Source: G963664835 sp965220775 (GTDB lineage: Bacteria > Chloroflexota > UBA6077 > FW602-bin22 > JBCLEL01). Taken from it: a stretch of 64,000 nt of DNA. Shown piece by piece: positions 48,428-55,876 of this stretch (position 1 is the stretch's first letter; the number at the start of each line of letters is the position of its first letter). Where the stretch lies: contig OZ244845.1 in NCBI GenBank assembly GCA_965220775.1, positions 3,782,001 to 3,846,000 of the forward strand. Reading direction: 5' to 3'. The position numbers and the translations under genes were made by a program. The notes beneath the pieces are model-generated. The model worked only from the letters and a program-made list of their open reading frames with translations, made no database searches and was not told where the DNA came from.

Positions 48428-49840
48428 ATGATCTCAAGTAAGTTCATGGCACCCGCCGAGTCTCCCAATGGCGGGAGTGTTGACGAACGCCATTCCCTGC
48501 ACCGGCGATTTGAGGACCGCCTCTCCGTCAATCCATCCTTGACACGAAAGATGGTGTCTTACCAGGGGAATCGCCAAGCCCCCGGATTCCGCTGGATGAA
48601 ATACAAGGAGGGGTTTTCCAGGGGACTAGTAGAGCAACTGATCGGAGAAGTGGAGCCACAGTCTGTCTTGGACCCCTTCTCTGGGATCGGGACCACGCCG
48701 CTGATAGCAGCCGGCCGGGGCCTGCGCGCGGCCGGGATCGAGATCATCCCCGTTGGCGTGCTGGTGGGTAATGCGATAGCCCATGCCGCCAATGGACTGG
48801 AGCCGGACGAGTTCAGGGTGGCTAGCGAATCGCTGCTCAAGCGCGTGGAGTCCGCAAAGGACGCGCACGAACGCCACGCATTTCCCCACGTGCGAATTAC
48901 CGAGTCTGCTTTTCCGCCGGAAACAGAGTCAGGGCTTGCCAAGGCGCGGGAGTTCATCAACACGGTAGACGATCCTGGCACTCAGGCCATGTTAGAGGTC
49001 GCGTGCATGAGCGTCCTGGAATCGGTCAGCTACACGCGCAAGGACGGTCAATACCTTCGATGGGACCTTCGATCAGGTCGCCGGCTGAAGGCCCGCATAA
49101 ACAAGGGGCCGATCTCGCCATTCGCAGAGGCCCTACGGGCCCGCTTCCGCGAAATGGCGGAGGACATCGGGTTACTCAAGCACCGATACGGGAATGGCGC
49201 CCCTGATCTCATCATTGGCTCCAGCCTGGAACGTCTCCGGCTCCTGCCCGATAGCTCGTTCGACATGGTCGTCACGTCGCCGCCATACGCAAACCGCTAC
49301 GACTACACGAGGACCTATGCCCTGGAACTCGCCTGGCTTGGGTACGACCAAGATGCATTCTCGGCTTTACGTCAACGATTGTTAACCGCCACCGTCGAGA
49401 ATAAACCCAAGACAGAGTGGATGCGGGACGTGTATGAGGGATCCGCGTTATTCAACACGGCAATACAGCTATACCAGCGGCAGGGCGCTGTCCACGAAGC
49501 GCTGTCAATTCTCAGGGAACGCGTGAAGGAGCTAAGTAATCCGCACGTAGTCCGGCTGATCGAAGGATATTTCTTGGAAATGGCGGTGATTATCGCGGAG
49601 TTGGGCCGGATCGTGCGACCGGACGGGACAGTGATCATGGTGAACGACAACGTGCAGTATCACGGCGAAGAGGTGCCGGTGGACCTGATCCTGTCCGACT
49701 ACGCGGAAAGCTGCGGATTCAAATGCGAGCGCATCTGGGTGCTACCCCGAGGCAAGGGAAACTCCAGTCAGCAGATGGGGCGCTTCGGCCGGCGGGAGTT
49801 GCGAAAGTGCGTGTACTGGTGGGTGCGCGGCAATGGCTAA
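48428..49840 (+). CDS. DNA methyltransferase (beta-type, probably N4-cytosine)
   Basis: 470 residues. AdoMet motif I is VLDPFSGIGTT (about 80-90) and the catalytic motif is TSPPYANRYDYTRTYALELA (about 283-302). SPPY is typical of N4-cytosine and some N6-adenine methyltransferases. Order (motif I before the catalytic motif) and the missing target-recognition similarity fit type II modification enzymes. The reading frame overlaps the next gene by 8 bases, and the product should protect the site cut by that endonuclease. Confidence 0.88.
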   Translation: MISSKFMAPAESPNGGSVDERHSLHRRFEDRLSVNPSLTRKMVSYQGNRQAPGFRWMKYKEGFSRGLVEQLIGEVEPQSVLDPFSGIGTTPLIAAGRGLRAAGIEIIPVGVLVGNAIAHAANGLEPDEFRVASESLLKRVESAKDAHERHAFPHVRITESAFPPETESGLAKAREFINTVDDPGTQAMLEVACMSVLESVSYTRKDGQYLRWDLRSGRRLKARINKGPISPFAEALRARFREMAEDIGLLKHRYGNGAPDLIIGSSLERLRLLPDSSFDMVVTSPPYANRYDYTRTYALELAWLGYDQDAFSALRQRLLTATVENKPKTEWMRDVYEGSALFNTAIQLYQRQGAVHEALSILRERVKELSNPHVVRLIEGYFLEMAVIIAELGRIVRPDGTVIMVNDNVQYHGEEVPVDLILSDYAESCGFKCERIWVLPRGKGNSSQQMGRFGRRELRKCVYWWVRGNG

Positions 49841-50786
49841 GCTGGAGGACGCGAAAAGGCGGTCCGCAGTCATAGCGGAGAGAATCCGGCAAAGAACCGA
49901 TCTTAGGTTGCGCGAGTCAGTCAGAGACTTCGAGTGCGACCTGAGCTTCGAACCGATCGCTGACTACGCGATCAGCGAGGAAGCATGGAATCACGTGGTG
50001 GCATCTGGGTTCGATTCCAAGCTGGTCTTCGCTCACCCGACGTTGCTGCAAGAGTTCCCAAGAGCGTCGGAGTATTACCGTGGCGTCGCATTGTTGCCCC
50101 GGAAGCGAGTCGCGGAGATGGCAGGCTCCGTGGAGCCCTGGGAGGACAAAATTCGAACGCCTACCGTGAGCGAAGCGCGCGCCACTCGAGTAGCCCAAGT
50201 ATATAACGCGGTAATCTCGTCGATCATCGAGGGATCCACTGGTTGGACTCTCGAGAACGGATATAGGAACGTCATCGCCAACATGGGCATCGGATTGGAT
50301 GGAACTGTCCGAAATCTGATAGGCCAAGATGCAGAACAGTTGGTAAAGACGAGGATCAGGAAATGGCTGGATAGCAGGAACCTGATAGTCAGCTACAACG
50401 ATGATAGATCGCAGTTCGAGCTACCGGACAACTATTCGATGCGTTACGGATCGGAGCCGGATATTGAGTTTAGCCGGGTCGTGAACGACGAACCCGAGGT
50501 AGTCGCGACGATTGAGATAAAGGGAGGCAAAGACCCGGCAGGCGCTCTCGAGAGGCTTGGTGCGATACAGAAGAGCTTTGAGGCGACACCCCCCAATTGT
50601 GTAAACATCCTCATCGCCGGAGTCGTTACCGATGAAATGGGCGAGCGTTTGACCCGGATGGGAATTGGACAGGTCTTCTTACTTGACGACTTGGTGAATG
50701 ACGGAAAGCCTTGGGAGGAGTTTCTAGACGAGGTGTTCCACTACACGGTCCGAATCACTGACACTAGGATCAGGTCGCCGGAGTAG
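49833..50786 (+). CDS. Type II restriction endonuclease (XcyI-like)
   Basis: 317 residues. Nuclease core GSEPDIEFSRVVNDEPEVVA followed by TIEIKGGKDPAGALERLGAI: Asp near 210, Glu-x-Lys near 228-230. The overall sequence, including RTPTVSEARATRVAQVYNAV and IANMGIGLDGTVRNL, resembles the XcyI/Cfr9I family, whose known members cut CCCGGG and pair with N4-cytosine methyltransferases. The overlap with the SPPY methyltransferase gene supports a type II R-M system. Recognition site not provable from sequence; CCCGGG does occur unprotected by sequence context in this window (for example at 188 and 15448). Confidence 0.75.
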   Translation: MAKLEDAKRRSAVIAERIRQRTDLRLRESVRDFECDLSFEPIADYAISEEAWNHVVASGFDSKLVFAHPTLLQEFPRASEYYRGVALLPRKRVAEMAGSVEPWEDKIRTPTVSEARATRVAQVYNAVISSIIEGSTGWTLENGYRNVIANMGIGLDGTVRNLIGQDAEQLVKTRIRKWLDSRNLIVSYNDDRSQFELPDNYSMRYGSEPDIEFSRVVNDEPEVVATIEIKGGKDPAGALERLGAIQKSFEATPPNCVNILIAGVVTDEMGERLTRMGIGQVFLLDDLVNDGKPWEEFLDEVFHYTVRITDTRIRSPE

Positions 50787-50904
50787 AGCCCCTGATTAAA
50801 CTCAATCCAAGCACTTGTTGGCGCCGTCACAGCGGTGCCACTGGAGGTGTCGCCGGTGTTCATGCTCCCACCTTGGCCCCGGCGGGGAGCAGATGGCTCA
50901 TGCG

Positions 50905-50962
50905 GGCGACCGGTGCACACGCATTGCGGAGGTCTTCGGTTCGGGTCCGATCCGGCCCACCA
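50905..50962 (+). other. tRNA-like 3'-end fragment (possible attachment-site relic)
   Basis: The segment ends GGAGGTC, TTCGG, TTCGGGT, CCGAT, CCGGCCC, ACCA: a variable loop, T-arm, acceptor 3' strand and CCA as in tRNA-Lys-like genes (acceptor 3' CCGGCCCACCA). The T-stem has one mismatch, the T-loop has G in place of the near-invariant A58, and no matching 5' acceptor GGGCCGG or D-arm is found upstream, so this is not an intact tRNA. A 3' tRNA fragment in an island suggests an old integration junction. Confidence 0.4.
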
Positions 50963-51062
50963 ATGCCGGGTCCGCGGCGGCTGCAACAGGTAATCTCACT
51001 ACCTCTCGCGACTGTCAATGGAAACTTTCCCTGACACAATTTGGAGGAGAAGTTATCGAAAG

Positions 51063-52049
51063 ATGGAAACGGCAGACCCAGACCCCGACAGATACGGCGA
51101 GAGTGATTGCCGGCCTTCCTTTTTGAACCGGAAACACTATTGTCAGGCTCTCCACGCCACAAGGGATTTCGCCAAAAGGCAGTCATGGGATCGATTGCTC
51201 CAGACCAACCAAGCAAGCCCCTTTAGACTAGTGCCAAGGGAGCAACTTCTCATTGCCGAAGACAACAAACTTCTACCGATTGACGGATATTTTTCATTCT
51301 TCAGCGATCTTCTGGGATTCTCGAGCGAAGTAGCTAGAGGAGGCATGGACTGCCTTCCCGACTTCTATGGGGGAGCGTTGGTAGCGGCCTATATGAACCC
51401 AAAAGTAAGAGTCTACCTGCTCTCCGACTCATGTCTTGCATTTGCACCTGTAAATGAGGGACCTGAATTCATCCAATTTGTTACCACGATTATGTCGCGC
51501 TGGCTTTTAAACGGCCTCATCCCCCGGTCTGCTATCGGATACGGCAGTTTTGTGGAGCGAAATCCCTTTTCTGATAGTAAACCGGCCAACTTCTTCGGAA
51601 TTCAGGTGACCGGTACGGCTTTAGCTAACGCTGCGGATTTCCTAAAAGCCAACAAGCCATTAGGCTCCAGAATAATCCTTACGGCCGATGCTTGGTCTCA
51701 TTGGCCGTCGGACCACGCAGGGTTTATAGGCTTAGATGGGAATGGCAACCGTGAGTTCTTTCTGGATCGCACCAGCCAACAGTGCTTGTTTGATTGTGTC
51801 TATTACCTCTTGTGCCTTCGAGAACATGAGCGAGATTCTCGCGCATTCAAGCACTACATTTGGTCTTTCGCATCGAGAGCGGTGAGAGGAAAAGTCAGCA
51901 TACGAAAGTTAGCAACCGAGATTGCGGCACCTTACTATGGGGATGTCGACAGGGATGTCGACCTTGTGACTATCATGTGCAAGATTGACGAGGTATTCAA
52001 GAAATACGAGTCCGCCGAGTCGCAGGCGTCGCTAGGAACTCTTGAGTAA
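51063..52049 (+). CDS. Class III nucleotidyl-cyclase-like protein, Pycsar-like candidate
   Basis: 328 residues from the ATG at 51063, which follows GGAGGAGAA (spacing about 14 bases); an ATG at 51018 lacks a ribosome site. The middle has the class III cyclase layout: GYFSFFSDLLGFSS with metal-binding Asp82, VRVYLLSDSCLAFAP with Asp122, PRSAIGYGSF near 154-163, and FFGIQVTGTALANAADFLKA then GSRIILTADA near 177-210. The NxxxR element is not conserved, as in divergent cyclases of anti-phage (Pycsar) type. The gene is distinctly AT-rich (a 60-base sample at 51241 is 38% GC; the neighbouring methyltransferase has a 67% sample), a sign of transfer. No membrane or TIR effector is adjacent, so it may be an orphan. 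Confidence 0.65.
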   Translation: METADPDPDRYGESDCRPSFLNRKHYCQALHATRDFAKRQSWDRLLQTNQASPFRLVPREQLLIAEDNKLLPIDGYFSFFSDLLGFSSEVARGGMDCLPDFYGGALVAAYMNPKVRVYLLSDSCLAFAPVNEGPEFIQFVTTIMSRWLLNGLIPRSAIGYGSFVERNPFSDSKPANFFGIQVTGTALANAADFLKANKPLGSRIILTADAWSHWPSDHAGFIGLDGNGNREFFLDRTSQQCLFDCVYYLLCLREHERDSRAFKHYIWSFASRAVRGKVSIRKLATEIAAPYYGDVDRDVDLVTIMCKIDEVFKKYESAESQASLGTLE

Positions 52050-52207
52050 TGTGTGTAAATGCAAGTGAGCACACTTCCTGCAGTAGTAACATCTATGCAC
52101 CAGAGGGCGATGCCCAAGGTGCGACTCATGCGCTTCTGTCTGGAAAGAGAACCACAAATTCGATATTTCGCGATTCAGTCCCTTTAGGCCCACCAAGACC
52201 TCTTTAG

Positions 52208-52371
52208 GCGTTTAGCAATCCTACTCCCTGGTTCACTCCGGCAGTCCTACGGAGACTCGCGATATGGCCGGGCGCATATACACCACCAGTAACGATGGAG
52301 GATTCGAGCCACTCGAAGAAGCGCCGTTTTCCACTGAAGACGAGTTGCAGGCGCTAATCGCCGGGCATCCC
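52208..52371. repeat. Direct repeat, right copy (leader and 5' end of the nuclease gene)
   Basis: Counterpart of 47176-47340. The match ends exactly at codon 36 (CCC of GHP), where sequence changes to the CATCCCGGATCGGAGACCGG interspersed element (52367-52410). The preceding 150 bases (52050-52207) hold no gene. Confidence 0.9.
52264..52371 (+). pseudogene. Relic 1 of a second DUF91-type nuclease gene (codons 1-36)
   Basis: Reads MAGRIYTTSNDGGFEPLEEA followed by PFSTEDELQALIAGHP, matching MAERIYTIGDEGGLEPLEEA and PFSTEDELQALIAGHP of the intact gene at 47233. It is cut by an interspersed repeat immediately after codon 36. The frame runs on into repeat sequence and is not functional. Confidence 0.9.
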
Positions 52372-52456
52372 GGATCGGAGACCGGGACATGCTCTCGTAC
52401 CAACGGTCTAATGGCGTCTCGCTCTCCAAATCTTCCGACCCCAGGAGGGGAGGTTA

Positions 52457-52834
52457 ATGGCTTCAGAGTTGACGGAACTCATCACCCGCGCCCCTTGGCG
52501 GGAAGCTGTCACATACCGAGATACCTGGCCCCATGAATACGTCCTCACCGACAAGGACGACCAGCGCGAACTTCTGGCCGCCGTCTGCAACCGCTTTCGC
52601 GCCAGTGAAGGCGTCGCCTGCCGCTTTTTCCGCATGAACAACACCTACCTGTTCATTGGTGACTACAAGTACTGGCTGATGACCGACTACAACGAGATCG
52701 ACCCTTACAATGATGAAGGCGACTACGTGATCAACCGCGCCCGCCTCTACCGGGACCGCCGCGACTTCGTTATCCAGCCCGGCGATAAAGGCAAGCCGGA
52801 GGATTACCCTGTGAATCCGGCGCGTCAAAGCTAG
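52457..52834 (+). CDS. Conserved small protein of unknown function (nuclease partner)
   Basis: 125 residues, GAGGGGAGGTTA upstream of ATG. The sequence (ELITRAPWREAVTYRDTWPH, EYVLTDKDDQRELL, FRMNNTYLFIGDYKYWLM, RDFVIQPGDKG) belongs to a conserved family of roughly 120-residue proteins that I have no function for. Rich in aromatic residues and soluble. It lies 20 bases before a PD-(D/E)XK nuclease-like gene in the same direction, so the two probably form one unit that entered between relics of the duplicated nuclease gene. Confidence 0.7.
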   Translation: MASELTELITRAPWREAVTYRDTWPHEYVLTDKDDQRELLAAVCNRFRASEGVACRFFRMNNTYLFIGDYKYWLMTDYNEIDPYNDEGDYVINRARLYRDRRDFVIQPGDKGKPEDYPVNPARQS

Positions 52835-52854
52835 GGAAATCGAGGAGGTTTTCG

Positions 52855-53889
52855 ATGCCGGACAACGACACCTTGCTGGCTTACCTGGTTTCCAGTTTCC
52901 CTGGTAATACTGAGAACATCGCGACAGAAGCTCTCCGACACATTTTCGACCACTCAAACGCGTCCGTGGAAGCGTTGAACGATGTCGTCCAGTCCGGGGT
53001 CCAGGGGATACAACCAATCTCTAGAGTCAATTCGCAGGTGATTCAGGCAGATGGAACCCGGCCGGACCTGGTTGGTTTGGACCAAGCCGGCAAGGAACGC
53101 GTACTTGTCGAAGTCAAGTTCTGGGCAGCCCTGACCAACAACCAACCCAACGGTTACATCAGCCGGTTACCCGATGACGGTGCGGCACTCGTAATGTTCC
53201 TGGCTCCGGCAGAGAGAATCCGGTCACTGTGGCCACAGTTGGAGGACCGTCTGACTCGGGAGTTTGGTCGTTTGATTGAGGTCGACTCCGAACGCAAGTG
53301 CGTTCGTGTGGAGGGCACGCAGCGGCACTTGATGATTGCTAGCTGGGGAGGACTCCTTGATAGCATGGCCGCCAGGAGTAGAGACGACGGAGAGCTTGGC
53401 GTAGAAACTGAAATCCGGCAGCTGCGGAGTCTCGCCAAGCATGCTGACACAGGGGCACTAAAGCCAGTCCGCCGGGGTGAGGAATTCGGCGCGGATTCAG
53501 AAGCCCGCCTGCGTCTATACAAGCGCCTCATCGATGCGGCCACCGAAAGAGGGATAGAGCAAGAATGGGCGAGCCGGAAGGGACTGCGGGCAACACCTCG
53601 CAGCTACGGGTACGGAAGGTACATCAGGCTTGCCGGCGCCATCGTCTGGTTCGGGGTCAACGTTGATCAGTTTGAAAGAACGGCTGACACGCCTCTCTGG
53701 GTTGACTTCCAATACAGTTTCAAAGATGTGCCGACCAGGACGCGCGAAGCATTGGGGATGCAGGACGGTCATTGGGGAGCGGTCAACCTGAAGAGAGATG
53801 TGGAGTACCCCGAGATGCTAGACGGGGTGGTCGATAGCCTGAAGAAATTCGCGGACACCATTCAGGAGGTCCGCTCCTCCTCGGCCTAG
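52855..53889 (+). CDS. PD-(D/E)XK nuclease-like protein
   Basis: 344 residues, GAGGAGG 8 bases before the ATG. The nuclease signature is TRPDLVGLDQAGKERVLVEV then KFW: Asp71, Glu86-Val-Lys88, preceded by an N-terminal helix with Glu (TEALRHIF). The C-terminal half (about 190-340) is an uncharacterised alpha/beta domain with YGYGRYIRLAG and WVDFQYSFKDV. Such proteins are often annotated only as PD-(D/E)XK nuclease superfamily. Paired with the small protein upstream, it is a possible defence or DNA-processing module. Confidence 0.75.
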   Translation: MPDNDTLLAYLVSSFPGNTENIATEALRHIFDHSNASVEALNDVVQSGVQGIQPISRVNSQVIQADGTRPDLVGLDQAGKERVLVEVKFWAALTNNQPNGYISRLPDDGAALVMFLAPAERIRSLWPQLEDRLTREFGRLIEVDSERKCVRVEGTQRHLMIASWGGLLDSMAARSRDDGELGVETEIRQLRSLAKHADTGALKPVRRGEEFGADSEARLRLYKRLIDAATERGIEQEWASRKGLRATPRSYGYGRYIRLAGAIVWFGVNVDQFERTADTPLWVDFQYSFKDVPTRTREALGMQDGHWGAVNLKRDVEYPEMLDGVVDSLKKFADTIQEVRSSSA

Positions 53890-54002
53890 CCACGTTTCCG
53901 GTGTTCCGCCAATTTGATGAGCGTCAACACTGATACTTGCAGGACTCGACCGACCTCCTCGTAACTCATAGAAGGCCGCCACCGGCAATTCCGACGTCGG
54001 GC

Positions 54003-54053
54003 GAGGTGAAGCGGGGCTCTAATTCGGAGACCCGGCGCACTCTTGTCGGGCAG
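54003..54053 (+). pseudogene. Relic 2 of the second nuclease gene (codons 88-104)
   Basis: EVKRGSNSETRRTLVGQ matches EVKRGSNPEIRRTVVGQ, the catalytic E-x-K region of the intact gene at 47233, over 17 codons without gaps. Flanking codons 37-87 and 105-364 are gone. Confidence 0.88.
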
Positions 54054-54080
54054 ACTCGGTCACCGTAACGCATGTCCATC

Positions 54081-54119
54081 GGTTTACAGTGGGGGACATA
54101 ACACCATAACATGTAAACC
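54081..54119. promoter_or_regulatory. Inverted repeat upstream of the XRE-ImmA gene
   Basis: Arms GGTTTACA and TGTAAACC are separated by 23 bases, ending 14 bases before the start codon. A spacing of about three helical turns suits a dimeric HTH repressor; the XRE protein encoded downstream is the obvious candidate. Confidence 0.5.
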
Positions 54120-54133
54120 ACAAGGAGGGCTTC

Positions 54134-55186
54134 ATGTTCGGCGAACGTCTCAAGCTGGCTAGAAAACGCAGTGGTCTGTCGCTACGGGCACTATCCTCAC
54201 GAATCAACGGCATCGTTTCCGCTCAGGCCATCGGAAAGTACGAACGTGGTGAGATGATGCCGAGCTCAAACGTAGCCATCGCTCTGGCGGAGGCCCTGGG
54301 AGTATCCCTAAGCTACCTTCTGAGCCCTTCGAACGTCTCCTTGAAGTCGGTTGAGTTCAGAAAGCTGAGTTCGACCAATGCTAGGGAGCGAGCAGCGGTG
54401 GAGGGCGAGGTGCTCGATCATGTGGACCGTTACCTACAAGTAGAGGAACTCTTGGGCATCTCCGACGGCATGCGGGACGAACCCGACGATGCCCCGTACT
54501 CCATTGAGGCAGTCGAGGACGCAGAGCCGGCGGCGATGTCGATCCGCACCGCTTGGAATCTCGGTGGGAGTCCTATTCCGGACATGACCGAACTACTGGA
54601 GGAACGTGGCATCAAGATCTTAAAGTTGAGCTTACCCGAATCTGTGGATGGGCTCACTTGCCGTGTACGCCGGGTGGGTGGGGACGACGTGCCCGTGGTG
54701 GTCTGTTCCACCGCGAAGTCTCTCGAAAGACAGCGGTTCACGATCGCTCACGAATTGGGCCACATGGTCTTGGACATTCCCTCCACGGTGCAGGAAGAGA
54801 AAGCCTGCCATCGCTTTGCCGGCGCCTTCTTGGCGCCCCGGGACGAGCTCATTCGTGAAGTAGGGCGCCGGCGGCACAATTTCGGTTTCACCGAACTCAT
54901 GGATATCAAGAAAATGTTCGGCATAAGCGCCGCAGCCTTGGTCATGCGAATGCGTGACCTGGGAATCATTACAGAGTCGACTATGCAACGCATATTCCGT
55001 GGCATCGGCCGGAGTTGGAGACGGAGTGAGCCGTGCCCACTCAAACGAAGGGAGAGCCCCAGGCGTTTTGTTCGTCTCTGTTTGAGAGCTCTGGCGGAGA
55101 ATGAAATATCTGAATCCAAGGCTGCGGAGTTGCTCAGAATGCGAGTCAGCGAAATCGAGCACATCATGGCAGGTTCGGCCGCTTAG
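54134..55186 (+). CDS. XRE regulator fused to ImmA/IrrE metallopeptidase
   Basis: 350 residues, AAGGAGGG 6 bases before the ATG. An N-terminal XRE helix-turn-helix (FGERLKLARKRSGLSLRALS, then AIGKYERGEMMP, residues 2-62) is followed by a DUF955/IrrE zinc peptidase with FTIAHELGHMVL (His206, Glu207, His210) and CHRFAGAFLAPRDEL. Such proteins cleave a repressor or act as antitoxins, as in phage and ICE regulation. The C-terminal 70 residues carry another short helical region. The next gene, a PIN protein, starts 7 bases after the stop. Confidence 0.9.
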   Translation: MFGERLKLARKRSGLSLRALSSRINGIVSAQAIGKYERGEMMPSSNVAIALAEALGVSLSYLLSPSNVSLKSVEFRKLSSTNARERAAVEGEVLDHVDRYLQVEELLGISDGMRDEPDDAPYSIEAVEDAEPAAMSIRTAWNLGGSPIPDMTELLEERGIKILKLSLPESVDGLTCRVRRVGGDDVPVVVCSTAKSLERQRFTIAHELGHMVLDIPSTVQEEKACHRFAGAFLAPRDELIREVGRRRHNFGFTELMDIKKMFGISAAALVMRMRDLGIITESTMQRIFRGIGRSWRRSEPCPLKRRESPRRFVRLCLRALAENEISESKAAELLRMRVSEIEHIMAGSAA

Positions 55187-55193
55187 GAAACCA

Positions 55194-55694
55194 ATGAAGG
55201 TCCTAGTGAGCGACAGCTCCGTCTTGATCGAATTCTCAAAGCGCGACCTACTGGACAAGATGTTCGAGCTGGAGTTCCAGTTCGCGGTGCCGGACCTGCT
55301 GTTCCACGAGGAACTGATTGATCTGGGCGCGTACAGCCGGCAGGACCTCCTTGGGTTCGGCTTGAGAGTTGAGTCATTGGATTCCGAGAGCGTGGTAATG
55401 GCAATCGCCTATCAGTCCAAGCGCCCGGCCCTGAGCCTAGTGGATTCTTTCGCTCTTGCCCTCGCCAATCACCACGGATGGTATCTCCTCACGGAAGACA
55501 GGACCATGCGCAGCGTCGCCCGATCCGAAGGAATCTCACACCTAGATGCCCTGTGGGTCATCGACAACATGTTGACCGCTGGAATCCTATCGCCAGGTCA
55601 GCTCGTCGCTGCGCTTGAAGGGATGCGGGACGATCCACGATGTCCCGTTCCCAGTCGTGAATTGGCTATCCGGCTCCGTCGGCTGAGAGCTTGA
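55194..55694 (+). CDS. PIN-domain protein (DUF3368-like), partner of XRE-ImmA
   Basis: 166 residues. Starts MKVLVSDSSVLIEFSKRDLL with Asp7, the first PIN acidic residue; FHEELIDLG gives the Glu (about 39) and SLVDSFALALA plus YLLTEDRTM give the later acidic sites. Start chosen at 55194, where GGAAACC precedes the ATG. Tight coupling with an XRE-ImmA gene is a recurrent toxin-antitoxin-like arrangement: PIN RNase toxin and peptidase-bearing regulator. Confidence 0.82.
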   Translation: MKVLVSDSSVLIEFSKRDLLDKMFELEFQFAVPDLLFHEELIDLGAYSRQDLLGFGLRVESLDSESVVMAIAYQSKRPALSLVDSFALALANHHGWYLLTEDRTMRSVARSEGISHLDALWVIDNMLTAGILSPGQLVAALEGMRDDPRCPVPSRELAIRLRRLRA

Positions 55695-55775
55695 GTTGAC
55701 ATCTAATGTCCCTGGCTACATGGCAAGCCGCCGACCAGCCCTGCCCATCAAGCTCTGGACTGACACCCCAGTTGG

Positions 55776-55826
55776 ATCTTGGCCAGCCGGCTGGCCGGCG
55801 TGCTCTCGGAGCTAAAGTCTCTTTGA
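55776..55826 (+). pseudogene. Relic 3 of the second nuclease gene (last 16 codons and stop)
   Basis: ILASRLAGVLSELKSL then TGA matches VLASRLAKVLSELNSL then TGA at the end of the intact gene (48328-48378), gap-free at both DNA and protein level. With relics 1 and 2 this gives a colinear gene broken by two cassettes. Confidence 0.88.
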
Positions 55827-55876
55827 CCGCGGCGCCTATCCCGTCGTACCTAGAGCAAGATGGGAGAGTATGTTTC

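Noticed and set aside
50860..51216. Minus-strand ORF containing GGPDRTRTEDL
   Set aside because: A known antisense signature of tRNA T-arms. It was useful only for locating the tRNA-like fragment.
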